From Algivirga pacifica (GTDB lineage Bacteria; Bacteroidota; Bacteroidia; Cytophagales; Flammeovirgaceae): 64,000 nucleotides of DNA. The notes beneath the pieces were generated by a model, which had not been told where the DNA came from, ran no database searches, and saw nothing but the letters and a program-made list of their open reading frames with translations. The position numbers and the translations under genes were made by a program. The stretch covers positions 184,004 to 248,003 of the forward strand of contig NZ_BAABJX010000036.1 in NCBI RefSeq assembly GCF_039543525.1, written 5' to 3'. Shown here one piece after another: positions 47,977-55,404 of the stretch (within the stretch, counting starts at the first letter, position 1; each line of letters begins with the position of its first letter).

Positions 47977-48321
47977 TTATGCAAAGATTGCAAGGATTGC
48001 GTCTACAATCTCTTGTCCTTCTTTCCAAAGTGCTACCAACAACCAACCTAAGAAGGCCATTGGCAAGATCACTGCCCACATCAAAGACTTCACTTCGTGC
48101 TTCAAGTGCATAAACTCAGCAACGATATAGAAGGCTTTTACCAACGTCAATAGGATGAACAAGATGTTCAACATTGTTCTATCCATGCCGTCAGGCCAAG
48201 CAAATGCCAAAATAAATTCGATTGTGGTCACCAATGCCAGAATACCGGCTACGGTCCATATTTTCTTTACGTTCGCTTTTTTGATCTCTTCCTGAGAAAG
48301 CGATGCATCATGTTGTGCCAT
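47977..48321 (-). CDS. Cytochrome c oxidase subunit IV family protein
   Basis: This 114-aa protein has three TM helices (IWTVAGILALVTTIEFILAF, MLNILFILLTLVKAFYIVAEFMHL, LMWAVILPMAFLGWLLVALW) and the FMHLKHE motif typical of bacterial prokaryotic subunit IV. It is an accessory subunit of an aa3/caa3-type oxidase and sits 42 bp downstream of subunit III. Confidence 0.9.
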   Translation of the reverse strand: MAQHDASLSQEEIKKANVKKIWTVAGILALVTTIEFILAFAWPDGMDRTMLNILFILLTLVKAFYIVAEFMHLKHEVKSLMWAVILPMAFLGWLLVALWKEGQEIVDAILAIFA

Positions 48322-48363
48322 AAGGTATCGTTATTTTAAGATTGTCTCCAATAATTTTACGAA

Positions 48364-49122
48364 TTACACCAAGTAGAAGAAGGTAAATACGAATACCCAT
48401 ACAAGGTCTACAAAGTGCCAGTAAAGTCCTACTTTCTCTACCATTTCGTAGTGTCCTCTCTTCTCATAAGTTCCCATTACTACATTGTAGAAAATCACAA
48501 TGTTTAGGATCACCCCACTAAATACGTGTAGTCCGTGGAATCCAGTAATGAAGAAGAAGAAATCCGCAAATAGCTGAGGTCCATATTGGTTCTCCAATAG
48601 GTTCGCTCCAAAGATCTGAAGACCGTCTCTGATCACACCTTCGTCTGATCCAGCAATAAAGTGAGACCATTCCCAAGCCTGACAACCCAAGAAAACAATA
48701 CCACCAATTACAGTCCATAGCATCCATTTTTCTACCTCTTTCTGAGACTTTCTATGGCCAGCTTCTACCGCTAGTACCATGGTCACACTACTCAAGATCA
48801 AAATGAAGGTCATCAACCCTACGAATACCAATGGCATGTCGATCCCGTGCATGAAAGGGAATGCGTTGAATACCTTTTCTGGAATTGGCCAATACAGATC
48901 TTCTGAACTGGTCGCAAATTGGAAGGCATCAAAAGACCCTTCGTATGCTGGGTGCATAAATCTTACTACACCGTAAGCGATCAAAAACGCCGAAAATGTA
49001 AAAGCATCCGAAAGCAAGAAAAACCACATCATTAGTTTTCCATAACTGGCTTTCATCGGCTCTTTACCTCCCCCCCAAATGTTTTGCGCAGAGGTCTTTG
49101 CAAGTGTTGCAGTTGATGACAT
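48364..49122 (-). CDS. Cytochrome c oxidase subunit III
   Basis: This 252-aa membrane subunit has seven TM helices. The signatures KLMMWFFLLSDAFTFSAFLIAYGV, FFFITGFHGLHVFSGVILN and YWHFVDLVWVFVFTFFYLV are diagnostic of heme-copper oxidase subunit III. Subunits I and II are not in this window. Its 566-bp upstream gap suggests a promoter there and a separate unit of subunit III, subunit IV and SCO1. Confidence 0.95.
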   Translation of the reverse strand: MSSTATLAKTSAQNIWGGGKEPMKASYGKLMMWFFLLSDAFTFSAFLIAYGVVRFMHPAYEGSFDAFQFATSSEDLYWPIPEKVFNAFPFMHGIDMPLVFVGLMTFILILSSVTMVLAVEAGHRKSQKEVEKWMLWTVIGGIVFLGCQAWEWSHFIAGSDEGVIRDGLQIFGANLLENQYGPQLFADFFFFITGFHGLHVFSGVILNIVIFYNVVMGTYEKRGHYEMVEKVGLYWHFVDLVWVFVFTFFYLV

Positions 49123-49687
49123 ATTAGAAAAAGTTATTTAAAATTATGATTTTGCGTACAGAAAACTAGAATATTCCCATATATTCCATTAATTCAGCCA
49201 CAAAAAAACGGGAGTTTATGCATTAAGTCAACATTTCTTAATGATTTTTATCATATTTAAATGAAAAAACATTACATAAACCCTGATTATGAGCCTTTTA
49301 AACACTTTTTCAATACCTCCCCTGAAATCCCATAATCTCGGAATTATCAAATTCAGTAACCTTCTGGGAAATATCGCTTTAATTAAGATGGAATAAATCA
49401 CCATCATACTACCAACCCGCTTTGTTGAGGGCACTGCGTGCCGTTGAGTGGAGCTGCGCTCCATTGAGATGTGCTTCGCACGTTGAGATTTTGCAGTACT
49501 GTTCCTTCTCAACGTGCAGCACTGGTCTTTGCGTCCTCTCTAGGACTAGTATTTAGCTTAAGTTTACGGTATTGTGCCTCAGGCACGGTCTGTAGGACAA
49601 GGGCCTACATTGTATCATTAGAGTAAAAAGTAAGCAGTCTCCTTTATACCTTTTACCTCTTACCTCTTATCTTTTATCTTTTACCTT
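49123..49687. repeat. Noncoding gap with small hairpins and low-complexity tract
   Basis: No credible gene. Positions 49429-49500 hold a run of small palindromes (GGCACTGCGTGCC, TGGAGCTGCGCTCCA, GTGCTTCGCAC). Positions 49557-49579 match the right end of the 121-bp palindrome family. 49640-49688 is a CTTATCTTTTACC-type 9-10-mer tract. The first 200 bp before the oxidase gene are AT-rich and may hold its promoter. Confidence 0.6.
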
Positions 49688-51352
49688 TCAAGATAACCCT
49701 TCAATCTCCCCATCGACTACCTCAATCTGCATTGCCGAAGGAACCTTTGGCAAGCCCGGCATACGCATAATCGTTCCTGCTTTGGCAACTATAAACCCTG
49801 CCCCCTTATTGATAATCAAATCATCAAAGGCAATCTTAAATCCTTTCGCCACTCCTGTAGCCTTGGCGTTATCACTGAAGGAGAATTGTGTTTTTGCCAC
49901 ACAGACCGGCAAGTGCTCCAACCCCATACGTCGAATTCTTCTGAGCATTAGCAAGGCATGTCCTTCCAGTACGGCCTTTTCTCCTCCGTAAATATTTCTC
50001 ACCAAGGCATCCAGCTTTTCTGGTAAAGTACTTTCTTCATCATAACTGAATACCAAAGGCTGACTTCCTTCCTCAATCGCCTGCAGAACCTCTGTAGCCA
50101 AAGCCTTACCTCCTTCCCCTCCTTTTGCAAATGCGGTAAGCATAGCAATACGTATCTGTTGCTGTTCAGCCCATTGTTGTACAACATTCAATTCCGACGC
50201 TGTATCATTGGGAAAACGATTCATCGCAATAACCACTTGTTGCCCGAAAGCCTTTAGATTTTCGATGTGCTTTGCTAAGTTCTCCAGCCCCTTTTCTACC
50301 CCTATCACATTTTCTTCCTTCAGTTGCTTTTCATCCACCCCTCCATGTAGCTTCAGCGCAGGAACAGTTACAACGATAACCGTAGCTTTTGGTTCTAGCC
50401 CCGTCATTCGACACTTAATATTAAAGAACTTCTCTGCTCCCAGGTCAGCACCAAAGCCTGCTTCTGTAACTACATAGTCTCCATATGTCATCGCCAGTTG
50501 TGTTGCCAAGACTGAGTTACAGCCATGGGCAATATTCGCAAAAGGTCCTCCATGGATAAAAGCTGCTGTCCCTTCTGAAGTCTGTACCAAGTTAGGGTCT
50601 ATAGCTTCTTTCAATAAGGCCACAACGGCACCTCCCACTCCCAAGTCTTTTACAGTGAATGGTTGATTGTCGTGGGTATATCCCAATAAGATTTCATCAA
50701 TACGGCGACGCAAATCCTCCAGATCTGTTGCCAAGCAGAGGATCGCCATCAGCTCAGAGGCTGCCGTAATATCAAATCCGGTCTCTGCCATTACCCCATT
50801 AGGGTTCCCTCCTACCCCTGTCACTACAGAACGTAGGTTACGGTCATTCACGTCCAATACCCTTTTCCAGACGATTTCCTTAAGTAGTTCCCCTGTAAAT
50901 CGGTTCTGATGCTGATAATTGTCCAACAAAGCTGAGATAGTATTATGAGCAGAAGTAATTGCGTGAAAATCTCCCGTAAAGTGCAGGTTGATCTTATCCA
51001 TTGGCAGAACTTGTGCGTAGCCACCTCCAGCTGCACCTCCTTTTACGCCAAAGCAAGGGCCTAAGGAAGGTTCCCTTAAGGCTACAATGGCATTTTTTCC
51101 TAGCTTCTGTAAGCCCATCGTCAAGCCGATGGAGGTTAAGGTTTTTCCGTTTCCAGTTTTGGTGGGGGTAATAGAAGTCACCAGTATTAAGTTCGAACGT
51201 TTTACTTTATCCTTATCCACCAAAGTATGAGGCACCTTAGCGATGTGTTTACCGAAAGGGTAGAGTTCTTCTGTGGGTATACCTGCTGCTTTGGCGATGT
51301 CTTGAATTGGCGCAAGGGTTGCTTCCCTTGCAATTTGGCTGTCAGTTTTCAT
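49688..51352 (-). CDS. fhs: Formate-tetrahydrofolate ligase
   Basis: This 554-aa enzyme makes 10-formyl-THF from formate, THF and ATP for one-carbon metabolism. The ATP loop TPTKTGNGKTLTSIGL (about residues 66-81), EPSLGPCFGVKGGAAGGGYAQVLPMDKINLHFTGD, the FDITAASELMAILCLA block and the HGGPFANIAHGCNS block are canonical. The length is standard. Single gene with repeat-rich flanks on both sides. Confidence 0.96.
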   Translation of the reverse strand: MKTDSQIAREATLAPIQDIAKAAGIPTEELYPFGKHIAKVPHTLVDKDKVKRSNLILVTSITPTKTGNGKTLTSIGLTMGLQKLGKNAIVALREPSLGPCFGVKGGAAGGGYAQVLPMDKINLHFTGDFHAITSAHNTISALLDNYQHQNRFTGELLKEIVWKRVLDVNDRNLRSVVTGVGGNPNGVMAETGFDITAASELMAILCLATDLEDLRRRIDEILLGYTHDNQPFTVKDLGVGGAVVALLKEAIDPNLVQTSEGTAAFIHGGPFANIAHGCNSVLATQLAMTYGDYVVTEAGFGADLGAEKFFNIKCRMTGLEPKATVIVVTVPALKLHGGVDEKQLKEENVIGVEKGLENLAKHIENLKAFGQQVVIAMNRFPNDTASELNVVQQWAEQQQIRIAMLTAFAKGGEGGKALATEVLQAIEEGSQPLVFSYDEESTLPEKLDALVRNIYGGEKAVLEGHALLMLRRIRRMGLEHLPVCVAKTQFSFSDNAKATGVAKGFKIAFDDLIINKGAGFIVAKAGTIMRMPGLPKVPSAMQIEVVDGEIEGLS

Positions 51353-51557
51353 CCTATGTGTTGGTTAAAATAATGGTATATGTATGTGTTGGGTTGAAGG
51401 TACGACTCTCATTCTTCTTTTTTGGTTACTTTCGTCAAGGTTGTTGATAATGTTTAATAGGGCTTCGCCCGTTCATGATGTTTAGTTGTTTTTTAACACC
51501 CCAAACCATCCCTCATTAATAATTTTTCATTCTTCATTTTTCATTCTTCATTCTTGA

Positions 51558-52577
51558 TTATTCATTCAGTCCATATTGCTCCATTGCCCGCATCAGTTTC
51601 CTTTGAACTCTCTTCCGCAATATCCTAGGCTTCAACACCTCTATTCCCTCCCCAAAGCCTAGAATCATCCGATCAAACTCAAAATTCAAATGCACCTTTA
51701 CCGAGATCACTACACTTCCGTCTTCCAACTCCTCTACCACTTTTTGGGAATGATGTATAGGTTTGGTCAAGGCATATGGCGCATTGTAAGCATCTAATTT
51801 CAAATGCACCTCTTTAAGCTGCTCCTCATTCAATACCGTAACTCCTATCGTATTTTTAAAATACTCCTCTCCATCAAACCCCTCTCTGTCATAGGTTCTT
51901 TGCAAATCATAACCTATCTCCAGCATACGATCCAATGCCAAGGTAACGACAGGACCTCCAAGCTTCCGTCTTCCAATCAAGAACCATCGGTTATTAAACT
52001 CTTTTAAGAGATAAGGAATAAAAGGAACATCAGAAGGTTCTTTAGCGGTAAAAGACTGATAGGTAATCCTCAAACATAATTCCTTCAAGATAGCCTGATA
52101 AAGTATATCCAAATGCTCCAGCCCCTTCAAGTTTTCATTTTTATCCAAATGAATAATAGGCTCCTGTCGCGTCTTTTCCACATATATCTTATCCTCCAGC
52201 TTTTGGATAATACCCCCCAGTTCCGAGAACAAAGAAAAGTCCTTGAACTGCTTCAGCATCTCTACCGTTTCCGACAGCACATTCATATCAGACCCTGTCA
52301 ATGGGATATCCGTAATGGAATAGTTCTCATCCTCGTATCGGTAGTATTTCTTATTATATACGACAATAGGCGCATTATATCCCAACTTATCACTGCGCAT
52401 CATCTGTATATCTAGCTGTACACTTCGCTTACTCACATTGACATCCCTGCCCTCATATTCATATAGCGCTTCTGAGCAAGCTTCAATTAAATCGTCTAAC
52501 GTCCATTCCCTGTATTGGTTTTGCAGACATTTATCAATCGTTTTGTACCGAATTAATGCGTTTTTATTTTGAGCCAT
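51558..52577 (-). CDS. WYL-domain transcriptional regulator
   Basis: This 339-aa protein has an N-terminal winged-helix region (ALIRYKTIDKCLQNQYREWTLDDLIEACSEALYEYEG then VSKRSVQLDIQMMRSDK). A WYL sensor domain follows (about 160-240, LRITYQSFTAKEPSDVPFIPYLLKEFNNRWFLIGRRKLGGPVVTLALDRMLEI) and then a WCX-like C-terminal extension. WYL domains bind ligands, in some cases nucleic acids or nucleotides. It is divergent from rtcB across a gap containing a perfect 7-bp inverted operator (52713-52731), so it is the best candidate regulator of that locus. Inference, not shown. Confidence 0.87.
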   Translation of the reverse strand: MAQNKNALIRYKTIDKCLQNQYREWTLDDLIEACSEALYEYEGRDVNVSKRSVQLDIQMMRSDKLGYNAPIVVYNKKYYRYEDENYSITDIPLTGSDMNVLSETVEMLKQFKDFSLFSELGGIIQKLEDKIYVEKTRQEPIIHLDKNENLKGLEHLDILYQAILKELCLRITYQSFTAKEPSDVPFIPYLLKEFNNRWFLIGRRKLGGPVVTLALDRMLEIGYDLQRTYDREGFDGEEYFKNTIGVTVLNEEQLKEVHLKLDAYNAPYALTKPIHHSQKVVEELEDGSVVISVKVHLNFEFDRMILGFGEGIEVLKPRILRKRVQRKLMRAMEQYGLNE

Positions 52578-52584
52578 GGCTTGT

Positions 52585-52810
52585 GTTCATGTTGTTTAGG
52601 TGAGCTTCGCTCGTTCATGATGTTTAGCAGTGAAAACTCATTAATTTTCAATTATTCACTGTTCACTGTTAACTGTTCACTATTCATTCCAAATTAACAA
52701 TCCTTTCTCATGTACGCAAAAACCTTGCGTAGATATCTCCCATCTTGCTACCATTATAATTTTTCAACTAAACATCATGAACGAGCGAAGCTCAATTAAA
52801 CAACATGAAC
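52585..52810. repeat. Palindromic repeat with 43-nt arms enclosing the rtcB promoter
   Basis: Arms 52585-52627 and 52768-52810 match at 41 of 43 positions (GTTCATGTTGTTTAGGTGAG, GAGCTTCGCTC and inverse). The loop contains the low-complexity CACTGTTCACTG tract and the operator at 52713-52731. The right arm includes the rtcB start codon (52805-52807), so the first RtcB residues are encoded by the repeat. Confidence 0.9.
52713..52731. promoter_or_regulatory. Candidate operator, copy 1 (rtcB promoter)
   Basis: TACGCAA-AAACC-TTGCGTA is a perfect 7-bp inverted repeat with 5-nt spacer, located 74 bp upstream of the rtcB ATG and 136 bp upstream of the WYL gene start. The same palindrome with one changed outer base recurs at 54193-54211 and 55412-55430. 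Confidence 0.7.
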
Positions 52811-54181
52811 AATTATAAAATAAATGGACATACCTTGATTAATCTGGGATACACCCCAGCTCCCTGGTTTAAGGAGGCGATTATGCATATCAATACGCAT
52901 CAGCTCTCCGAAGAGGAGATACATGCCTACCTGCAAAAGTTCAAGCCGGAACCTTTTGTGGAGCTACATCAGGAAGCCATCAATTTTTCGGTCAATATTA
53001 AGGCAGAAAATGAACTGGAAACGGAGAATGTAGAAAGTGTACTTCGTACTATGAAAGAGGTCATGAAAACGCCTACGGTAGTCAACGGGGCGGTGATGCC
53101 TGATGCTTGTCCAACCGGTGGTGTCGGTACTATTCCTGTAGGCGGTGTCGTGGCTAGTAGAAATGCCATTCACCCAGGAATGCATAGTGCCGATATCTGC
53201 TGTTCCGTGATGCTAACAGACTATGGGAAAGCTGATCCAAAATTGATTTTGGATGCTGCACATTCCGTTACCCATTTTGGTCCGGGTGGAAGGGATCGTA
53301 ATAAGCAGTTTCGTTTTCCATCCGATTTATTGCAGGCTTTTGAAGGCAATACGTTGCTTCATGACAAAGAAATGATTCAGGCTGCCCGAAAGCATTTGGG
53401 TACTCAGGGCGATGGTAATCATTTCCTGTTTGTTGGTCGATCAAAAAATACTGGCAATACGATGGTCGTGACACACCATGGTTCCAGAGCTCCCGGTGCC
53501 ATATTGTTCAAGAGAGGGATGGCCATTGCAGAACGTTTCCGACAAAAGCTATCACCTAAAACCTTAAAGCAAAATGCATGGATTCCTTTTGATAGCAAGG
53601 AGGGACAAACCTATTGGGAAGCTTTACAGATTATTCGGGCATGGACCAAGCAAAATCATACCTGCATCCATGATGCCATCGCAGAACGTATGAATATTTC
53701 GGTGGAGAACAGATTCTGGAATGAGCACAATTTTGTCTTTCAGGAAGATGATATCTTCTACCACGCCAAGGGAGCCACTCCTATCAGCAAGTCATTTTTA
53801 CCGGAGAGCAATCCCTTACGATTAATTCCATTGAATATGGCCGAGCCTGTACTCATTGTAGAAGGAGACGTCACAGCGAACAACTTAGGATTTGCTCCTC
53901 ATGGTGCCGGTAGAAATATGAGTAGAAGACAACATAAAAAGTCTCAAGCTCATAGAACTATTCAAGAAGTTTTTGAGGAAGAAACCAAGGGGTTAGATGT
54001 TCGTTTCTTTTCCGATGAAATCGATATTTCAGAGTTGCCCTCTGCCTATAAAAATGCGCAGACTGTGAGAAGGCAGATGGAAGAATTTGGCTTGGGTCAG
54101 GTAGTGGATGAAGTGCTTCCTTATGGATCAATTATGGCGGGGGATTGGCAGAGGAATGCGCCTTGGAGAAGAAAAAGTTGA
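52805..54181 (+). CDS. rtcB: RtcB-family RNA 3'-phosphate/5'-OH ligase (divergent)
   Basis: This 458-aa enzyme joins RNA 2',3'-cyclic or 3'-phosphate ends to 5'-OH ends using GTP and Mn, in tRNA splicing or RNA repair. Conserved positions are visible: GxHSADICCSV with Asp130 and metal Cys133 (DICC instead of the usual DIGC), GDGNH with His206, HHGSR with His224/His225, and APHGAGRNMSR with the guanylated His366. The N-terminal MPDACPTGGVGTIPVGGVV block differs from the common MPDxHxGxG form, marking a divergent subfamily. No archease gene is adjacent. The locus has its own WYL regulator, a tRNA-like gene immediately downstream and a RING-like protein gene further on. Confidence 0.93.
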   Translation: MNNYKINGHTLINLGYTPAPWFKEAIMHINTHQLSEEEIHAYLQKFKPEPFVELHQEAINFSVNIKAENELETENVESVLRTMKEVMKTPTVVNGAVMPDACPTGGVGTIPVGGVVASRNAIHPGMHSADICCSVMLTDYGKADPKLILDAAHSVTHFGPGGRDRNKQFRFPSDLLQAFEGNTLLHDKEMIQAARKHLGTQGDGNHFLFVGRSKNTGNTMVVTHHGSRAPGAILFKRGMAIAERFRQKLSPKTLKQNAWIPFDSKEGQTYWEALQIIRAWTKQNHTCIHDAIAERMNISVENRFWNEHNFVFQEDDIFYHAKGATPISKSFLPESNPLRLIPLNMAEPVLIVEGDVTANNLGFAPHGAGRNMSRRQHKKSQAHRTIQEVFEEETKGLDVRFFSDEIDISELPSAYKNAQTVRRQMEEFGLGQVVDEVLPYGSIMAGDWQRNAPWRRKS

Positions 54182-54185
54182 TCAC

Positions 54186-54250
54186 CTCTTACTACGCAAA
54201 TTTATTGCGCACATTACTTCCACCTTTGATTTATCAAGAAAAAACACAGG
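54186..54250. repeat. 65-bp direct repeat, left copy
   Basis: This 65-nt segment matches 55405-55469 at 60 of 65 positions. It contains the operator palindrome (54193-54211) and the conserved TCCACCTTTGATTTATCAAG stretch (in the right copy ATCCACCTTTG...). The differences fall mostly in the palindrome loop and at the 3' end. The left copy precedes the tRNA-like gene. Confidence 0.92.
54193..54211. promoter_or_regulatory. Candidate operator, copy 2 (tRNA-like gene)
   Basis: TACGCAA-ATTTA-TTGCGCA has six of seven pairs and a 5-nt spacer. It lies 101 bp before the tRNA-like gene and 12 bp after the rtcB stop codon. Confidence 0.65.
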
Positions 54251-54311
54251 CCAAGAATAAGTTACTACGAACATTTTAGGTTAATGAAAACTTATTCCAT
54301 TGCCTGTACTT

Positions 54312-54523
54312 GGGGCAGTAGCTCAGCTGGTAGAGCAGGTTTAGCTTTTAAATTACCAGTTAAAGAAAAGGTCAACTTAGGCATACTACTTTTGGGTAAA
54401 TCCTTACGGATTTGGGTTCGAGTCCCATGGTTGCTTCAGTATTACCTCAAAAGACATGGTCAATAATCGCTTACTTCTGCGCTTCTCACGCCCAGGTCGT
54501 GGGTTCGAATCCCACCTGCCCCG
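54312..54523 (+). tRNA. Interrupted tRNA-like gene (72-nt cloverleaf plus 140-nt insertion)
   Basis: The 5' part 54312-54337 gives acceptor strand GGGGCAG, positions 8-9 TA, D-arm GCTC-AGCTGGTA-GAGC and A26. The 3' part 54478-54523 gives anticodon arm TGCGC-TTCTCAC-GCCCA (one C-C mismatch), variable GGTC, T-arm GTGGG-TTCGAAT-CCCAC, acceptor CTGCCCC and discriminator G. The 7-bp acceptor stem is perfect. Joined, the parts make a 72-nt tRNA with loop anticodon CTC, which would read Glu codon GAG. No CCA is encoded. The 140-nt insertion (54338-54477) falls between positions 26 and 27, not at the usual intron site 37/38. It contains a second T-arm (TGGG-TTCGAGT-CCCA, T-loop 54417-54423). It may be a tRNA with an RtcB-dependent insert, a tRNA mimic or a decayed gene. 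Confidence 0.75.
54338..54477 (+). repeat. 140-nt insertion formed by tandem duplication of a tRNA half
   Basis: Two related units lie in tandem: unit 1 from 54338 and unit 2 from 54429. Shared landmarks are GGTT (54338/54429), ATTACC (54352/54441), GGTCAA (54370/54458) and a T-loop TTCGARYT-type (54417/54504), spaced 87-91 nt. In unit 1 the anticodon-arm position is taken by a 6-bp hairpin AAATCC-TTAC-GGATTT. Related GGYCAA...TTACT modules also follow both 65-bp repeats (54249 and 55468). Confidence 0.7.
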
Positions 54524-54607
54524 CGCTGGTGTAAGGTTATTAAGGTTGAATAATTAAGCACCACGCTGATGCAACCATTACATGGCGTGGTCACCTTGCA
54601 CCCAAAC

Positions 54608-54633
54608 ATAGCGGAAGTATCTACTTCCGCTAT
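54608..54633. terminator. 12-bp perfect hairpin inside the mobile element
   Basis: ATAGCGGAAGTA pairs with TACTTCCGCTAT around TC, followed by TTTTCC. It could terminate transcription of the tRNA-like gene and also act as a hairpin recognised by the element's transposase. Confidence 0.6.
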
Positions 54634-54719
54634 TTTCCTTTCCCTTCATGAATATTAACACCGAATCATTATCAATGTCTTGAAGGCTTTTAGCTTCGAC
54701 AAATTCACAACCTATCGCT

Positions 54720-55271
54720 ATGTCTAGAAGCTATAAAATTCAAAATGATGAAAACTACTATTTCGTCACATTTACAGTCATTCAATGGATTGATGTTTTC
54801 TCTCGTGCTGAATACCGAAACATCTTTATTGATAGTATTAAATACTGCCAGCAAAACAAAGGACTCTTAGTGGGCGCATGGTGTATCATGAGTAATCATG
54901 TGCATCTAATCATTAGCTCCGATGGTACTTACCCATTAAGTGGTATTATTCGAGACCTCAAACGTCATACTTCTTCAACTATCCGAAAAGCTATTGAATC
55001 CAGTAAAACGGAAAGCAGAAAGAAATGGATGTTATGGATAATGAAGCGAGCGGGCACTTTCAATGCGAACAATAAAGACTTCCAGTTTTGGATACAAGAC
55101 AATCACCCTATACAATTAACTTCTATAAAGTTTATTCAACAAAGACTACGCTATATTCATTATAATCCCGTTAAAGCCGGCTATGTTGAAAATCCTGAAG
55201 ATTGGATTGACAGTAGCGCTGGTGATTATATGAATAAGAAAGGAAAAATAGATATCACCTTTTTGCTTTAG
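54720..55271 (+). CDS. REP-associated tyrosine transposase (Y1/HUH)
   Basis: This 183-aa HUH endonuclease of the IS200/RAYT group nicks single-stranded DNA at hairpins. The HUH motif is SNHVHLII (His60, His62), and the catalytic Tyr candidate is Tyr148 in LRYIHYNPVKAGYV, a motif typical of RAYT proteins. The N-terminal YFVTFTVIQWIDVFSRAEYR also matches. The gene looks intact. It may be domesticated, as RAYTs often are, and the window's many palindromes are possible substrates (inference). Confidence 0.92.
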   Translation: MSRSYKIQNDENYYFVTFTVIQWIDVFSRAEYRNIFIDSIKYCQQNKGLLVGAWCIMSNHVHLIISSDGTYPLSGIIRDLKRHTSSTIRKAIESSKTESRKKWMLWIMKRAGTFNANNKDFQFWIQDNHPIQLTSIKFIQQRLRYIHYNPVKAGYVENPEDWIDSSAGDYMNKKGKIDITFLL

Positions 55272-55280
55272 AGGAGTAAT

Positions 55281-55296
55281 GAAAGCAAATGCTTTC
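55281..55296. terminator. Small hairpin after the transposase gene
   Basis: GAAAGCA-AA-TGCTTTC is a perfect 7-bp stem nine bases downstream of the transposase stop. It has a weak T-run afterwards (CGTCATTTTGG). Confidence 0.5.
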
Positions 55297-55404
55297 GTCA
55301 TTTTGGGTGCAAGCTGAAGCTTGCACCAGCGTATAGGAAGAAACACATCAACACACTCACTTACAAGAACTTATAATACAATAAATCAAAAAACCAAAAA
55401 GCTT

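Larger units (their letters stand above)
54524..55331 (+). mobile_element. IS200/RAYT-type element abutting the tRNA-like 3' end
   Basis: This 808-bp element carries the Y1 transposase gene. Outer ends are inverted CGCTGGTG (54524-54531) and CACCAGCG (55324-55331). An inner perfect 11-bp inverted pair TTGCACCCAAA (54597-54607) and TTTGGGTGCAA (55302-55312) also flanks it. Further palindromes are a 12-bp hairpin at 54608-54633 and a 10-bp one at 55306-55327. The left end starts exactly one base after the tRNA discriminator base. Left-end DNA also contains the CCATTACATGGCG motif. Confidence 0.8.

Noticed and set aside
47837..48079. 80-codon minus-strand frame overlapping oxidase subunit IV
   Set aside because: Most of it overlaps subunit IV in another frame; no conserved motif.
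49228..49512. 94-codon minus-strand frame upstream of oxidase subunit III
   Set aside because: It runs through small palindromes and AT-rich promoter DNA, and its basic composition arises from repeat words.
54338..54430. Separate complete class II tRNA (Leu/Ser-like) inside the insertion
   Set aside because: A T-arm and a long-variable-arm-like hairpin are present, but no matching 5' acceptor strand or D-arm exists for it; a duplicated 3' half explains it better.
54284..54466. 60-codon open frame over the tRNA-like gene
   Set aside because: It covers the D-arm and first T-arm of the tRNA-like gene and has no coding character; the RNA reading explains the sequence better.
54312..54523. Group I or group II intron in the tRNA
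   Set aside because: 140 nt is too short for a catalytic intron, and none of the conserved core pairings is visible.
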